Of a stretch of DNA of 64,000 bases, positions 45,385 through 54,380 are shown piece after piece. The stretch is taken from assembly GCF_011751075.1 (NCBI RefSeq), contig NZ_JAALLN010000001.1:1150729-1214728 (forward strand), given 5' to 3'. Below the pieces are notes generated by a model that was not told the origin of the DNA, did no database searches, and worked only from the letters and a program-made list of their open reading frames with translations. Source of the stretch: Flavobacterium poyangense (GTDB taxonomy: Bacteria > Bacteroidota > Bacteroidia > Flavobacteriales > Flavobacteriaceae). Both the position numbers and the translations under genes were made by a program. How positions within the stretch are numbered: position 1 is the first letter of the stretch; every line of letters starts with the position of its first letter.

Positions 45385-45400
45385 TATGCTAAGGCATTAT

Positions 45401-46573
45401 TTAAGAAAGTGCTTGTTCTAAATCTGCAATTACATCTTTTACGGTTTCTAAACCTACAGAAACGCGCACTAGACCTTGTGTAATACCAACCGCCAATTGA
45501 TCTTCTTCAGACAACTTACTGTGTGTTGTTGATGCCGGATGCGTTACAATTGATCGGGTATCACCAATATTCGCGGAAAGTGAACAGAGTTTAATTTTGT
45601 CCAGAAACTTTCTTCCGGCCTCTATTCCTCCTTTGATTTCAAAGGCAATGATATTACCTCCTAAAAGCATTTGTTTTTTGGCAATCTCATATTGTGGATG
45701 TGATTTCAAAAACGGATATTTCACACTATTCACATTCGGATGTGCTTCTAAAAACTCTGCTACTTTTAAGGCATTTTCACAATGTTTTTCTACACGAATA
45801 GCAAGAGTTTCTAAACTTTTTGACAAAACCCACGCATTAAACGGCGATAATGCAGGCCCGGTATTTCTTGAGAACAAATAAATCTGTCTGATTAAATCTT
45901 CGCTTCCAACGGTTACTCCTCCTAAAACACGCCCCTGACCGTCTATTAATTTTGTTGCTGAATGTACCACCAAATGCGCTCCAAACTTAATGGGTTGCTG
46001 AATGTACGGTGTTGCAAAACAGTTGTCGATAATTAAAATCAGATTGTGTTTTTTGGCAATATCTCCCAACAATTGCAGATCAATTACATCTACACCGGGA
46101 TTCGTAGGGGACTCTGCGTATAATATTTTAGTATTGGGTTTAATAAAACTTTCAATTGTTTCCGGTTTATTAATCTCAAAATAAGATGTTTCGATATTCC
46201 ATTTCGGAAAATAAGTCATAAACAACGCATGCGTTGAACCAAAAACACTACTTGCCGACACGATATGATCTCCTGCATTTAACAAGGCTGCAAAAGTAGA
46301 ATAAACAGCTGCCATTCCCGTTGCAAAAGCATAACCTGCTTCAGCCCCTTCCATCTTGCAGATTTTATCTACAAATTCAGTTGTATTCGGATTACTGAAA
46401 CGACTGTAAATATTTCTTTCTTTTTCTTCTGTAAAAGACGCACGCATGTCTTCAGCATCTTCAAATACAAAACTTGACGATAAGTATAATGGCACCGAAT
46501 GCTCTAAATACTGCGATCTTTCTAATTGTGTTCTAATGGCTTGTGTTTCAAAACCAAAATCTTCTATATTCAT
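45401..46573 (-). CDS. Cys/Met-metabolism PLP enzyme (O-succinyl/O-acetylhomoserine sulfhydrylase or cystathionine-synthase type)
   Basis: 390 residues from MNIEDFGFETQAIRTQLERS. An ATG 15 codons upstream is less likely. The PLP Lys is in VVHSATKLIDGQGRVLGGVT; substrate-loop and phosphate-site segments are SSFVFEDAEDMRASF, FATGMAAVYSTFAALL and ILYAESPTNPGVDVIDLQLL. Length and the SATKLIDGQGR pattern resemble MetZ-type O-succinylhomoserine sulfhydrylases, but MetB cannot be excluded. It would give homocysteine or cystathionine from an activated homoserine. It stands alone, between the hydrolase and OsmC genes, with its own terminator. Confidence 0.85.
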   Translation of the reverse strand: MNIEDFGFETQAIRTQLERSQYLEHSVPLYLSSSFVFEDAEDMRASFTEEKERNIYSRFSNPNTTEFVDKICKMEGAEAGYAFATGMAAVYSTFAALLNAGDHIVSASSVFGSTHALFMTYFPKWNIETSYFEINKPETIESFIKPNTKILYAESPTNPGVDVIDLQLLGDIAKKHNLILIIDNCFATPYIQQPIKFGAHLVVHSATKLIDGQGRVLGGVTVGSEDLIRQIYLFSRNTGPALSPFNAWVLSKSLETLAIRVEKHCENALKVAEFLEAHPNVNSVKYPFLKSHPQYEIAKKQMLLGGNIIAFEIKGGIEAGRKFLDKIKLCSLSANIGDTRSIVTHPASTTHSKLSEEDQLAVGITQGLVRVSVGLETVKDVIADLEQALS

Positions 46574-46732
46574 TGTGTTGTTTTTTTGTTTTAACACGAA
46601 TTGCACTGATGGGCACAAATTCGATTTTTATAAAATTTCACAGAGACCCGCAAAGTCTCACAAAAGATTTACCATGAATTTCCAATAAGTCCTAAAAGAA
46701 TTATCCAATTCCCTAATTGACTAATTATCTAA

Positions 46733-47161
46733 TTAATTTAATTCTTCGTTGTTCAGGACAACTTTGTATTTTATAGTTGCAGTTGGTTCAACCGTTTTGG
46801 ATACTGAACAATATTTCTCAAAAGAAAGTTGTGCCGCACGATAAGCCTTTTCCGGATTGATATCTCCTTCTAAATAAAAAACCACATTGATTTCTTTAAA
46901 AGGTTTTGCTTCGTCTATCTGAACACGAAGTCCTTCGACCTCAGCATTAAAAGAAGTGATTTCCTGACGTTGCTTTTTTAAAATCGAAATCATATCGATA
47001 GCACTGCATCCTGCAACACCCATTAAAACCAGTTCCATCGGGCTTGCACCTAAATCACTGCCTCCAAATTCTGCTCTGCTGTCCACATCGACTACATGAC
47101 CACGCTCATTTTTTATTTTAAAATGAAATGCGTCATTTACTCTGTTTAAGGTTACTTTCAT
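46733..47161 (-). CDS. OsmC/Ohr family protein
   Basis: 142 residues. Both reactive cysteines of the family are visible, in VLMGVAGCSAIDMISILKKQ and in FEKYCSVSKTVEPTATIKYK. OsmC proteins reduce organic hydroperoxides with a thiol partner. This one is closer to the YhfA/OsmC-like branch (GSDLGASPMELVLMGVAG), whose substrate is less certain. It lies 24 bp after a LysE-type exporter gene, so the two are probably cotranscribed. Confidence 0.87.
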   Translation of the reverse strand: MKVTLNRVNDAFHFKIKNERGHVVDVDSRAEFGGSDLGASPMELVLMGVAGCSAIDMISILKKQRQEITSFNAEVEGLRVQIDEAKPFKEINVVFYLEGDINPEKAYRAAQLSFEKYCSVSKTVEPTATIKYKVVLNNEELN

Positions 47162-47184
47162 TTTTTTTTATTTTTAATCTTTAA

Positions 47185-47820
47185 TTATTTTGCTTTCGAA
47201 AAAGCCATTTTAATTGCCATTGACGTTAAAACTCCCGCCATAAACCATTTCTGAACCTTTAACCACATTGGCTTTTTAGCAAAAAAAGTAGCTATTTTGG
47301 CCGCCGTGAGCACGATTATGAAATTAACGGTGAAACTCACCAAAACCTGCGTTACACCAAGTTGCAAGCTCTGTGTCATAATTGACCCGTATTCCGGTTT
47401 TATAAACTGTGGAAAAAACGATAAATAAAACACCGCAATCTTAGGATTTAATACACTTGTTAAAAATCCGATGCTGAATAACTTTTTTGGTTTATCTACC
47501 GAAAGATTTTCATTCGGCTGAAAAAGATTCTTCCCATTGGGTCTCACGGCCTGAAAAGCCAAATACAACAAATAGAAGACTCCTGAAATTTTAAGAATAT
47601 TGTAAGCCATCGGAACGGCAAAAAGTATTGCTGTAATTCCAAAAGAAACCATGATAATATGAAAGAAAAAACCAAAGACAATTCCCGCCAACGATACGAT
47701 CCCCGCTTTTTTACCCTGAGTAATAGAACGCGAAATCAAATACATCATATTGGGTCCCGGCGTAATAACAAGCAGTAAAGCAGCCAGAATGAAAATAACA
47801 AGTTCGTTTAATGGTATCAT
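47185..47820 (-). CDS. LysE/RhtB family amino-acid exporter
   Basis: 211 residues with six predicted membrane segments. The family hallmark ITPGPNMMYLISRSITQGKK follows the first helix, and AGIVFGFFFHIIMVSFGITA and GFLTSVLNPKIAVFYLSFFP are also typical. Members export lysine, threonine, homoserine or cysteine pathway products. A homoserine or cysteine substrate would fit this neighbourhood, but the sequence does not prove it. Its start overlaps the end of the upstream gene by 4 bp. Confidence 0.88.
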   Translation of the reverse strand: MIPLNELVIFILAALLLVITPGPNMMYLISRSITQGKKAGIVSLAGIVFGFFFHIIMVSFGITAILFAVPMAYNILKISGVFYLLYLAFQAVRPNGKNLFQPNENLSVDKPKKLFSIGFLTSVLNPKIAVFYLSFFPQFIKPEYGSIMTQSLQLGVTQVLVSFTVNFIIVLTAAKIATFFAKKPMWLKVQKWFMAGVLTSMAIKMAFSKAK

Positions 47821-48503
47821 TTTTTTCTTTTTTTCCCTTTTGTTTCCTGCGGTTTAACTGCTGCTTTTTTATTGCAATTATTAGCTTCGTAAAGTTCGAT
47901 TATACGGTTGGTTAAAGTATTTTTTTTGAAATTCTCTTTATTAACAGCCTCCAAAAAAGAAGGACACTCTTTAAACTGAATAGCCGAAATATTCCTCACG
48001 GCTTTGTCCATCCCTACATTCACCGACATCATGGCAGACAACATATAAACATAAAATACACCATCTTCTTTCTCTTTACCCATATAGAGCATCGTACCGC
48101 CACCGGAACCCGTTGTCGTTCCTGTACCCGGATTGTACCTGAGGGTTGAATGAAGTGCATCTACAGTAAGCTTAATTCCGTTTGAATAAACCACATACAG
48201 CCAATACTTATCAGAACTTTTTTTTACTCCTTTTTCTCCTTTGTCCTGAAGAATAAACAATCTTTCTGCTTCATATTTGTTTCCCTCTTTGTCAATGTAC
48301 TCCACCTTTCTGAGTTCTTCACTCAAGATTTTCTCTGTGTCTCCTTTTTCAGCAAGTCTGAATTTAACTTTAGAACTATTCATCTCAACAAGTTCTGCGA
48401 AGCCTTTTTTAACCGTTCCGTTTTCGAAAGTCAGAACAGCTTCATAATATTTTGCCTGCATCGTAAACGATATCAGGCAAAATAGGAAATAGATTTTTTT
48501 CAT
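47817..48503 (-). CDS. Secreted protein of unknown function
   Basis: 228 residues. A signal peptide (MKKIYFLFCLISFTMQAKYY) precedes a beta-rich body: EAVLTFENGTVKKGFAELVE, VKFRLAEKGDTEKILSEELR, YWLYVVYSNGIKLTVDALHS. A Gly/Thr-rich loop follows (NPGTGTTTGSGGGTM), and the tail is strongly basic (ETKGKKRKK). I do not recognise the family. It overlaps the LysE-type gene by 4 bp, so the two are translationally coupled and belong to one operon with osmC. Confidence 0.65.
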   Translation of the reverse strand: MKKIYFLFCLISFTMQAKYYEAVLTFENGTVKKGFAELVEMNSSKVKFRLAEKGDTEKILSEELRKVEYIDKEGNKYEAERLFILQDKGEKGVKKSSDKYWLYVVYSNGIKLTVDALHSTLRYNPGTGTTTGSGGGTMLYMGKEKEDGVFYVYMLSAMMSVNVGMDKAVRNISAIQFKECPSFLEAVNKENFKKNTLTNRIIELYEANNCNKKAAVKPQETKGKKRKK

Positions 48504-48634
48504 TTATTTAGGTTAATTTATTGGGGCATATAGAATTTGTAATTTTCAAATTCTTTGTGTTTTTTTCGAGTTTAAATTTTGATACAATTACTCTTCCCTC
48601 GAAATAACAAGTTAACGAAAAAATCTAAAATTTC

Positions 48635-51049
48635 TTACTCTTTATCTGACAATCTCAAAATATCACCAAAAACACCTCTAGCCGTAACTGCAGAACCGGC
48701 ACCGGCTCCTTGTATTACGATTGGTCGGTCTCCGTATGATTCTGTATAAATTTCGAAGAAAGAATCTGAACCTTTCAATCCGCCTAGTGCAGTGTCTGAA
48801 GGAACAGAAACTAATTTCACTTCCAGAATTCCTTTGTCATTTTGTAGATCTCCGGACAATTCTCCAATATATCTCAACACGTGATTTGGTTGCTGATCGG
48901 CTTTGATCTTCTCATAAATCGGATCGAATTCTTTTAATTTCGTTAAGAAATCAGAAACATTTCCTTCGCGTAAATGCTCCGGTATTAAGTTTTGAATTGA
49001 AATTTCTTCAAACTCATTTTGCAAATCCAATTCTCTGGCCAAGATCAATAATTTTCTTCCCACATCATTTCCACACAAATCCTCACGCGGATCCGGTTCT
49101 GTGTAACCATTATCAATTGCTTCCTGTAAGATCTCACTAAACGGAGCCTCTTTTGCAGAAAAATTATTAAACAAATAACTCAAAGTCCCTGAGAATACTC
49201 CTTTTATTTTAGTGATGTTTTCACCAGAAAGATGCAATAATTTTATGGTATCGATTAACGGTAATCCCGCACCGACGTTGGTTTCATATAAATAATTCTT
49301 CTGATTCTCCGCCAATGATTTTCTCAATTCTTTATAAAAACCATAACTCAACGTATTGGCTACTTTATTAGACGAAATCAAATCAAAACTACTCTCAACC
49401 AAAGAAATGTAGTTTTCAACAAAAGTTGCACTCGCTGTATTATCAATAGCAATTAAATTCTCTAAATGGTGCTCATTTGCATAAGCAATGATATCCTCGA
49501 TCGTATAAGCAATTCCTTTATTCTGAATGTCATTTTTCCAATCTGCTGTTACTCCATTTTTATTTAAAAGCAGTTTTTTAGAATTGGCAATTGCAAAAAC
49601 ATTCAATTTGATGTCTTTACGTTTTTCAATAGCGGCAGTAGATTCTAAGATCTGATTGATCAGAGTCCCTCCTACCAATCCATGACCGAAAATGGCAATA
49701 TTGATTTTTTTGGAAACACCGAAAATCTCTCCGTGAATTACATTTAATGCTTTATGCAATTCTGATTTTTTAACCACCAAACTCACGTTTTTACCCGTAA
49801 CGGTGTTGTTAAACAAAATCGGAACAATTTTATTTTTGATTAAAGCCGTGTAAGGTTTGTGAAACGTACTCAAATCCTGACCAATAATCGAAATAACCGA
49901 AACGTTGTCTGTAACTGTAATTTGGTTGACGTCTTTAGAATAAAAATCATTCTCAAACTCTTTTTCCAGTTCGATCATGGCAGTTGTAGCTTTATCTGTT
50001 GCCACCACCAGTCCGATTCCTCTTTCAGAAGACCCCTGAGAAATAATACTCACACTGATGTTATGATCTCCCATTACTTTAAAAATACGGGCATCAACTC
50101 CGGCTTTCCCAAGTAGTCCGCGACCTTCCAGATTTACCAGTGATAAGTTTTCTAAAACAGAAAGTGTTTTAATTCCTTCTTTTGCAGAATCCGAAGTGAT
50201 TAAGGTTCCGCGATTTTCATGATTAAATGTATTTAAGATACGAAGCGGAATGCTTTTTTCCAACAAAGGAATTATCGTTTTGGCATGCAAAATAGTTGCT
50301 CCAAAATTAGCCAGTTCGTTGGCTTCGTTAAACGATAAATATTCAATTTTTTTGGCATCCGCAACCAAATCCGGATTTGCCGTATAAATTCCGTCAACAT
50401 GCGTAAAGTTCTGAAGCTCTTCTGCATTTAAATAGTTAGCCAGCAACGAAGCGGTATAATTACTTCCGTTTCTTCCTAAAGTTGTAGTGTCGTTATTATT
50501 ATTTGAACCGATAAAGCCGGTTACAATATTTACCGTTGATCCGTTGTGCTCTTTAAAATAGTTGACTACATTTTTCTTCGAAAGCTGCTCCAAAGGCTGC
50601 GCATCACCAAATTTCGAATCTGTTTTCAACAAATCTCTGGTGTCAACAAAATTAGCAGGAACTCCTTTTTCTACCAAAATTGCCGTCAACAATTTAGCCG
50701 AAAGCAACTCACCCTTAGACAAAATCTGATCTTTAATTTTGTTGCTGTAATCTCCTATCAGGCTCACTCCTTCAAAAAGCTTATCGAGAATCTCAAATTC
50801 TTCAGACAGATTAACTTGCGGGTAATCTGAAACCTGATACGCTTTAAAACTCTCTAATAACGGTTTGTAATTGCCATTTTTAGAAGCAATACTTAAAATA
50901 TCTTCTAACTCATCAGTAGCATTTCCGCGTGCAGAAACGACAACGGCAATTTTTTCGCCCTGATTGATTTTATCTGTAATAATTGAAACAACTTTATTAA
51001 GTCCTTCTCCGTTTGATAACGATTTACCGCCAAATTTTAATATTTTCAT
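48635..51049 (-). CDS. thrA: Bifunctional aspartate kinase / homoserine dehydrogenase
   Basis: 804 residues. Aspartokinase part: MKILKFGGKSLSNGEGL, where the usual KFGGTS reads KFGGKS; GFIGSNNNNDTTTLGRNGSN; and two ACT domains at about 300-450. Homoserine dehydrogenase part: IAIFGHGLVGGTLINQILES (NAD-binding), ISSNKVANTLSYGFYKEL, GVFSGTLSYLFNNF and the complete signature GYTEPDPREDLCGNDVGRK. It catalyses the first and third steps from aspartate toward homoserine. It follows metX by 1 bp (metX stop to thrA start), so the pair is one operon behind a SAM-I riboswitch. Control by methionine status is likely, rather than by threonine attenuation. Confidence 0.94.
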   Translation of the reverse strand: MKILKFGGKSLSNGEGLNKVVSIITDKINQGEKIAVVVSARGNATDELEDILSIASKNGNYKPLLESFKAYQVSDYPQVNLSEEFEILDKLFEGVSLIGDYSNKIKDQILSKGELLSAKLLTAILVEKGVPANFVDTRDLLKTDSKFGDAQPLEQLSKKNVVNYFKEHNGSTVNIVTGFIGSNNNNDTTTLGRNGSNYTASLLANYLNAEELQNFTHVDGIYTANPDLVADAKKIEYLSFNEANELANFGATILHAKTIIPLLEKSIPLRILNTFNHENRGTLITSDSAKEGIKTLSVLENLSLVNLEGRGLLGKAGVDARIFKVMGDHNISVSIISQGSSERGIGLVVATDKATTAMIELEKEFENDFYSKDVNQITVTDNVSVISIIGQDLSTFHKPYTALIKNKIVPILFNNTVTGKNVSLVVKKSELHKALNVIHGEIFGVSKKINIAIFGHGLVGGTLINQILESTAAIEKRKDIKLNVFAIANSKKLLLNKNGVTADWKNDIQNKGIAYTIEDIIAYANEHHLENLIAIDNTASATFVENYISLVESSFDLISSNKVANTLSYGFYKELRKSLAENQKNYLYETNVGAGLPLIDTIKLLHLSGENITKIKGVFSGTLSYLFNNFSAKEAPFSEILQEAIDNGYTEPDPREDLCGNDVGRKLLILARELDLQNEFEEISIQNLIPEHLREGNVSDFLTKLKEFDPIYEKIKADQQPNHVLRYIGELSGDLQNDKGILEVKLVSVPSDTALGGLKGSDSFFEIYTESYGDRPIVIQGAGAGSAVTARGVFGDILRLSDKE

Positions 51050-51050
51050 T

Positions 51051-52040
51051 TTATCTTTTTATTGTTTCTGCCTTAAAAATATCGGCAAGTAAATGATCTA
51101 GTTGTTTGTACTCGATTAAAAAAGCGTCATGTCCGTGTACCGAATCTATTTCGCTGTAAAAAACATTGTCTTTAAATTTTATTAATTCCTGATAGGTTTC
51201 TCTATTTTCTTTTGCCGTAAAAAACAAGTCTGAATTGATTCCGACAATATGAATTGCCGCATTGGTTTTAGCCAGTAAGGTTTCAAAATCAGCCGTATTT
51301 CTCGTGATGTCTATCGTTTTAAGCAGTTGATTCATCAATTTATACGAAGACAATTGGAATCTCTTTTGTAATTTTTCTCCGTGATGTGCCAGCCAGCTTT
51401 CGATATTAAAAATGGAAAGATCTGAATTGATCGTGCGTTGAAATTTTTCTTTGAATGATTCGGGAGAGCGATAGCACAACATGGCATGAATTCTGGCATC
51501 TTCGATTGGTTTTGAAGAATTATTCAGAATTTGCTCCTGCAAATAACAGTTTGCAATCATCCAGTCGGTCGATTTCCAATCGGTAGCAATCGGTATTAAA
51601 TTTTGGGTGATAGCGGGCTCTAAAGCCAGTATTTCCCAGGCAATTCCACCTCCGACAGAACCTCCTATTATGGTATGAACCTGCTCTATCTTTAAAAAAT
51701 GAAGTCCTTTTATAAAAATCCTCGCTATATCACGGGTAGTAAAATCCTGGTACTTTTCAATTAGAAAGGAATCATTCCCATTGCCAGGAACATTAAACGC
51801 CAGTACCGTATAATTATCGGTGTCAATCGTTTTTCCTTTTCCGATCAGATTATTCCACCAACCGTTTTCACCGGTAACCTCAGCATTTCCTGTTAAAGCA
51901 TGATTAACCAAAACAATAGGTGCACTATGCAGTGGTAAACCCGAAATCGTAAAACTTAAGGGCAACGAATGATAAACTGCACCACTTTCGGTAGTGAAAT
52001 TTTGTATGAGAATAGGGTTTAGTAAATTTTCCAATTTCAA
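51051..52040 (-). CDS. metX: Homoserine O-acetyltransferase family protein
   Basis: 329 residues, alpha/beta-hydrolase fold. Nucleophile elbow IIGGSVGGGIAWEILALEP (GGSVGG), oxyanion region VLVNHALTGNAEVTGENGWW, general-acid Asp near INSDLFFTAKENRETYQELI, and His in SVHGHDAFLIEYKQLDHLL. It is shorter than MetX of many bacteria (about 350-380 residues), lacking part of the lid. It activates homoserine to O-acetylhomoserine for MetY. A SAM-I riboswitch lies 72 bp upstream of the start, and thrA follows immediately. Confidence 0.9.
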   Translation of the reverse strand: MKLENLLNPILIQNFTTESGAVYHSLPLSFTISGLPLHSAPIVLVNHALTGNAEVTGENGWWNNLIGKGKTIDTDNYTVLAFNVPGNGNDSFLIEKYQDFTTRDIARIFIKGLHFLKIEQVHTIIGGSVGGGIAWEILALEPAITQNLIPIATDWKSTDWMIANCYLQEQILNNSSKPIEDARIHAMLCYRSPESFKEKFQRTINSDLSIFNIESWLAHHGEKLQKRFQLSSYKLMNQLLKTIDITRNTADFETLLAKTNAAIHIVGINSDLFFTAKENRETYQELIKFKDNVFYSEIDSVHGHDAFLIEYKQLDHLLADIFKAETIKR

Positions 52041-52111
52041 ATCTGTTGTATTATTGATTTGTATGAGGAAATATTAAAAAGAAAGTCTAGGCGAAACCAG
52101 AAAATTCTTGT

Positions 52112-52218
52112 TGTTATCTTTCCACGTTTGGGCGTGGTAGAATGCAGCACCTTCTTCGAATTAACGAAGGGTTGCTAAGGATTCATCGGGTCTAATCCCT
52201 CCTCCTTTCTTTATAACA
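52112..52218 (-). ncRNA. SAM-I (S-box) riboswitch upstream of metX-thrA
   Basis: On the minus strand P1 is TGTTAT (52218-52213) with ATAACA (52117-52112). Conserved blocks in order: AAAGGAGGAGGGA, GACCCGATGAATCCT, TAGCAACCC, the P3 arm CTTCGTTAATTCGAAGAAGG and GGTGCTGCATTC. Then a P4 hairpin, CCACGCCCAAACGTGG. Downstream, TCTGG/CCTAGA with CTTTCTTTTT may be a weak terminator. SAM should repress metX and thrA. Confidence 0.94.
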
Positions 52219-52246
52219 TTTCAATACGTTTTTGAACTTAACGGTG

Positions 52247-52278
52247 CAAATTAACTACTATTTTCTTAAACAAGCAAA
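52247..52278 (-). promoter_or_regulatory. Promoter of the metX riboswitch transcript
   Basis: The minus strand has TTTG (52278-52275), a 20-bp spacer and TTAATTTG (52254-52247). The start would fall near 52240, about 22 nt before the aptamer, matching the metH arrangement. Confidence 0.65.
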
Positions 52279-52407
52279 TTTATCTGAACTGAATCTTCTA
52301 TTTTATGAAAATAGTTTAATCTAAAACTATTATACGCAAAAAATTACCGAACATTACGCCCAGTAAAATTAAGCCGGTTTTACCCTATTTGATAATACTT
52401 TTCGATG

Positions 52408-52608
52408 TTAGATGAAAAGCGTTTCATTTTCTTTAGAATACATCAAAAACAACAATGAATTTGGCGCTTTTTTTTCTGCATTTTTATCCGCTTCGGTAAT
52501 TCCAAAACTTGGGTGGATCAATTCATTTGTTGGTGACGCATTGTTTCTTTTTGTCCTGCCATTTTTCAATCTGGAAAATGCTCTTGCTAAGTAGTTTGTT
52601 GCACTCAT
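52408..52608 (-). CDS. Small hypothetical protein (66 residues) downstream of two attenuators
   Basis: The reading starts MSATNYLARAFSRLKNGRTK and is hydrophilic and basic, ending YSKENETLFI. I recognise no family. It is the first frame of reasonable length after the two leader-terminator units at 52.69-53.0 kb and lies upstream of the metX promoter. Codon choice looks ordinary for the window. A 60-codon frame also exists on the opposite strand (52412-52594) but has no promoter or leader context. Whether this protein is real remains open. Confidence 0.4.
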   Translation of the reverse strand: MSATNYLARAFSRLKNGRTKRNNASPTNELIHPSFGITEADKNAEKKAPNSLLFLMYSKENETLFI

Positions 52609-52686
52609 GATATTTAAGTTTTAGTTCAGTTGTGTATTATTATGTTTATTACTCTTTTATTATTTTGTTAAAGCAACCCGATGGAA

Positions 52687-52724
52687 TAAAAAAACCCTTT
52701 TGGTTTCAGATGCCAAAAGGGTTA
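52687..52724 (-). terminator. Attenuator hairpin after leader peptide B
   Basis: A perfect 11-bp stem AACCCTTTTGG/CCAAAAGGGTT (52693-52723) is followed by a seven-T run on the minus strand. The left arm CTTTTGG is complementary to CCAAAAG just past the leader stop (52757-52751), which could form an anti-terminator. Confidence 0.85.
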
Positions 52725-52757
52725 TAAGTTTTACAAAACTTGTATTTACTTTTGGAA

Positions 52758-52823
52758 TCAACAGACGTATGCGCAAATAGTTGCGACATTAAACATCTTA
52801 TTCATCTTAAAGGATTGATTCAT
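52758..52823 (-). CDS. Leader peptide B (21 residues)
   Basis: The reading is MNQSFKMNKMFNVATICAYV plus a final Cys, then TGA. Its end (TICAYVC stop) lines up at DNA level with the end of leader peptide C upstream of metY (gtctgttg followed by ccaaaagt in both). The short length and the terminator 34 bp downstream support a transcription-attenuation role. Confidence 0.6.
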   Translation of the reverse strand: MNQSFKMNKMFNVATICAYVC

Positions 52824-52872
52824 CTGTGATTTATTCGTTATTTTAAAAAAATTCTGCATTTCTTATTAAATT

Positions 52873-52906
52873 AAAAAAGCCTCTCAAAATTTCTGGGAGG
52901 CTTTGC
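52873..52906 (-). terminator. Attenuator hairpin after leader peptide A
   Basis: On the minus strand AAAGCCTCCCAG pairs with TGAGAGGCTTTTTT. It lies 23 bp past the leader A stop. Confidence 0.8.
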
Positions 52907-52929
52907 TATATTTTTATTGTTTTACAATA

Positions 52930-52998
52930 TTAAGCAATAGACATCCCCACGGTTTTAACCGAAATGGCACAAAACATTTTGTAGACATTTAAATTCAT
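52930..52998 (-). CDS. Leader peptide A (22 residues)
   Basis: The reading is MNLNVYKMFCAISVKTVGMS then IA and stop. It shares the KMF start of leader B and lies directly upstream of it, each with its own terminator, so two attenuators stand in series. Cys and Met codons are present but not clustered as in leader C. A weak promoter (TTTG, 20-bp spacer, CATATTTG) lies about 20 bp upstream of the start. Confidence 0.5.
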   Translation of the reverse strand: MNLNVYKMFCAISVKTVGMSIA

Positions 52999-53240
52999 CT
53001 GATTAATAGCTTTTTGGGTTTTACAAATATGCGAATATTATTTTTATTACGCAAATAAAAATGAGGTATTTAAGTACAAAAAAAGTTAAAAAAACATCGT
53101 TTAAACGTTAAAAAATAACGATCAAAAGCAAAATTTCTTAAAATACCCCTAAAAGGTCACAAAAAAACAACTTTACACACTCAATATCAGCTCCGCAAAT
53201 CAGTTTATCAAAGAACATTTTCAAAGCTTCCGTTCTTAAA

Positions 53241-54329
53241 TTACAACCAAACTGCTTCTTTATTTTTGATTTTTTCAGCTACTTTTAAGATATCTGTTAT
53301 GATTCCACGCGAAATGGCCTGTTTACATGCCGAAGCACTTTTTATTACAATCGGAACAGCCGCATACGATTGCGTGTAGATCTCAAAAATCGTATCAGAA
53401 CCTTTCAATTGTCCGATAGCCGAAGTAACGGGTTCGGAAACCAATTTCACTTCCAGTGTATTTTTTTCAACATCAAATTCTCCTATATATCTAAGCACAT
53501 GATCCTCGGACTGTGCTATTTTAGCAATCTTAAAATGTCGATCAACAGCTTCCTTACTAAGTGTACCGTTTTTCTCCAAATGCGCCTCCTCGATCAGCGG
53601 ACTGATTTTTATATCCGAAAACTCAAAGTCCTTCCCAATCTCCCGCGTTAAAATCAATAGCTTTTGTGCGGTATCATTTCCCGACAAGTCTTCTTTAAAA
53701 GTAGAACGCATTAACCCTAAAAGGCTGGCATCTTTTAAAATAGCAGAAAATGAAGCCTCCTCTGAAGAAAACTGATTAAATACATAACTCAGATTGTCTG
53801 AGAAAACACCACGGATTTTAGTAATTTTTTCTCCCGAATAATACAAATCCCTCAAAGTCTGTAAAACCGGAACTCCGGTATCAACCGAGGTTTCGTACAA
53901 AAACTCTTTATCGTACTTTTTGAGATTCTCTCTTATTTCTTTGTAAAGTTTAATAGGCAACGTATTGGCTTTTTTATTCACCGCTACAATATTAAATCCG
54001 TTCTGGATTAAGGTATTATAATGTCCTACCAACTCCTCACTCGCCGTTGCATCAACGGCAATTAGATTTTCAAATTCATTTTCTTTTGCAAATTCAATAA
54101 TATCTTCCACTCTAAAAGGCACTGCCAATTCTACAAAATTGGTTTCCCAAGCATACCCGACTCCTTCTTTCTCAAAAAAAGCAACGGTAGAATTGGTGAT
54201 AATCGGAAAATGAAAGTCAACATTTTTGTTTTGCAGAAAAAACTCCTGACTTTCGATAATCTGATTGATAAGGGTGCTTCCGATATTACCGATCCCGAAA
54301 AGGACAATGTTTATTCTAAGCTTTGACAT
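53241..54329 (-). CDS. Divergent homoserine-dehydrogenase-like protein, active site altered
   Basis: 362 residues, homologous over the whole length to the C-terminal half of ThrA at 48635. The dinucleotide loop (INIVLFGIGNIGSTLINQII) and the Lys of AVNKKANTLP are kept. The signature, however, is changed: where ThrA reads GYTEPDPREDLCGNDVGRK, this protein has LLGLMRSTFKEDLSGNDTAQ. It therefore loses the TEPDP element with its substrate-binding Glu, while keeping the Asp residues and Lys223. GVFSGTLSY is GVFSDNLSY. It may be inactive, regulatory, or act on another substrate. It lies between the metY region and the tandem attenuators, in the same direction as both. Confidence 0.85.
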   Translation of the reverse strand: MSKLRINIVLFGIGNIGSTLINQIIESQEFFLQNKNVDFHFPIITNSTVAFFEKEGVGYAWETNFVELAVPFRVEDIIEFAKENEFENLIAVDATASEELVGHYNTLIQNGFNIVAVNKKANTLPIKLYKEIRENLKKYDKEFLYETSVDTGVPVLQTLRDLYYSGEKITKIRGVFSDNLSYVFNQFSSEEASFSAILKDASLLGLMRSTFKEDLSGNDTAQKLLILTREIGKDFEFSDIKISPLIEEAHLEKNGTLSKEAVDRHFKIAKIAQSEDHVLRYIGEFDVEKNTLEVKLVSEPVTSAIGQLKGSDTIFEIYTQSYAAVPIVIKSASACKQAISRGIITDILKVAEKIKNKEAVWL

Positions 54330-54380
54330 AATTTTTAATTTTAAAATGACCTAAAAACATAATTGCTTTTAATTAATTTA

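Noticed and set aside
48635..51049. Lys in place of Thr in the aspartokinase KFGGTS motif as a sign of inactivity
   Set aside because: The remaining kinase motifs are intact and the substitution may be normal for the phylum; alone it is not evidence of loss.
52412..52594. 60-codon plus-strand frame opposite the 66-codon gene
   Set aside because: Hydrophobic, with no promoter, leader or terminator on that strand. The minus-strand reading has regulatory context, though it too is uncertain.
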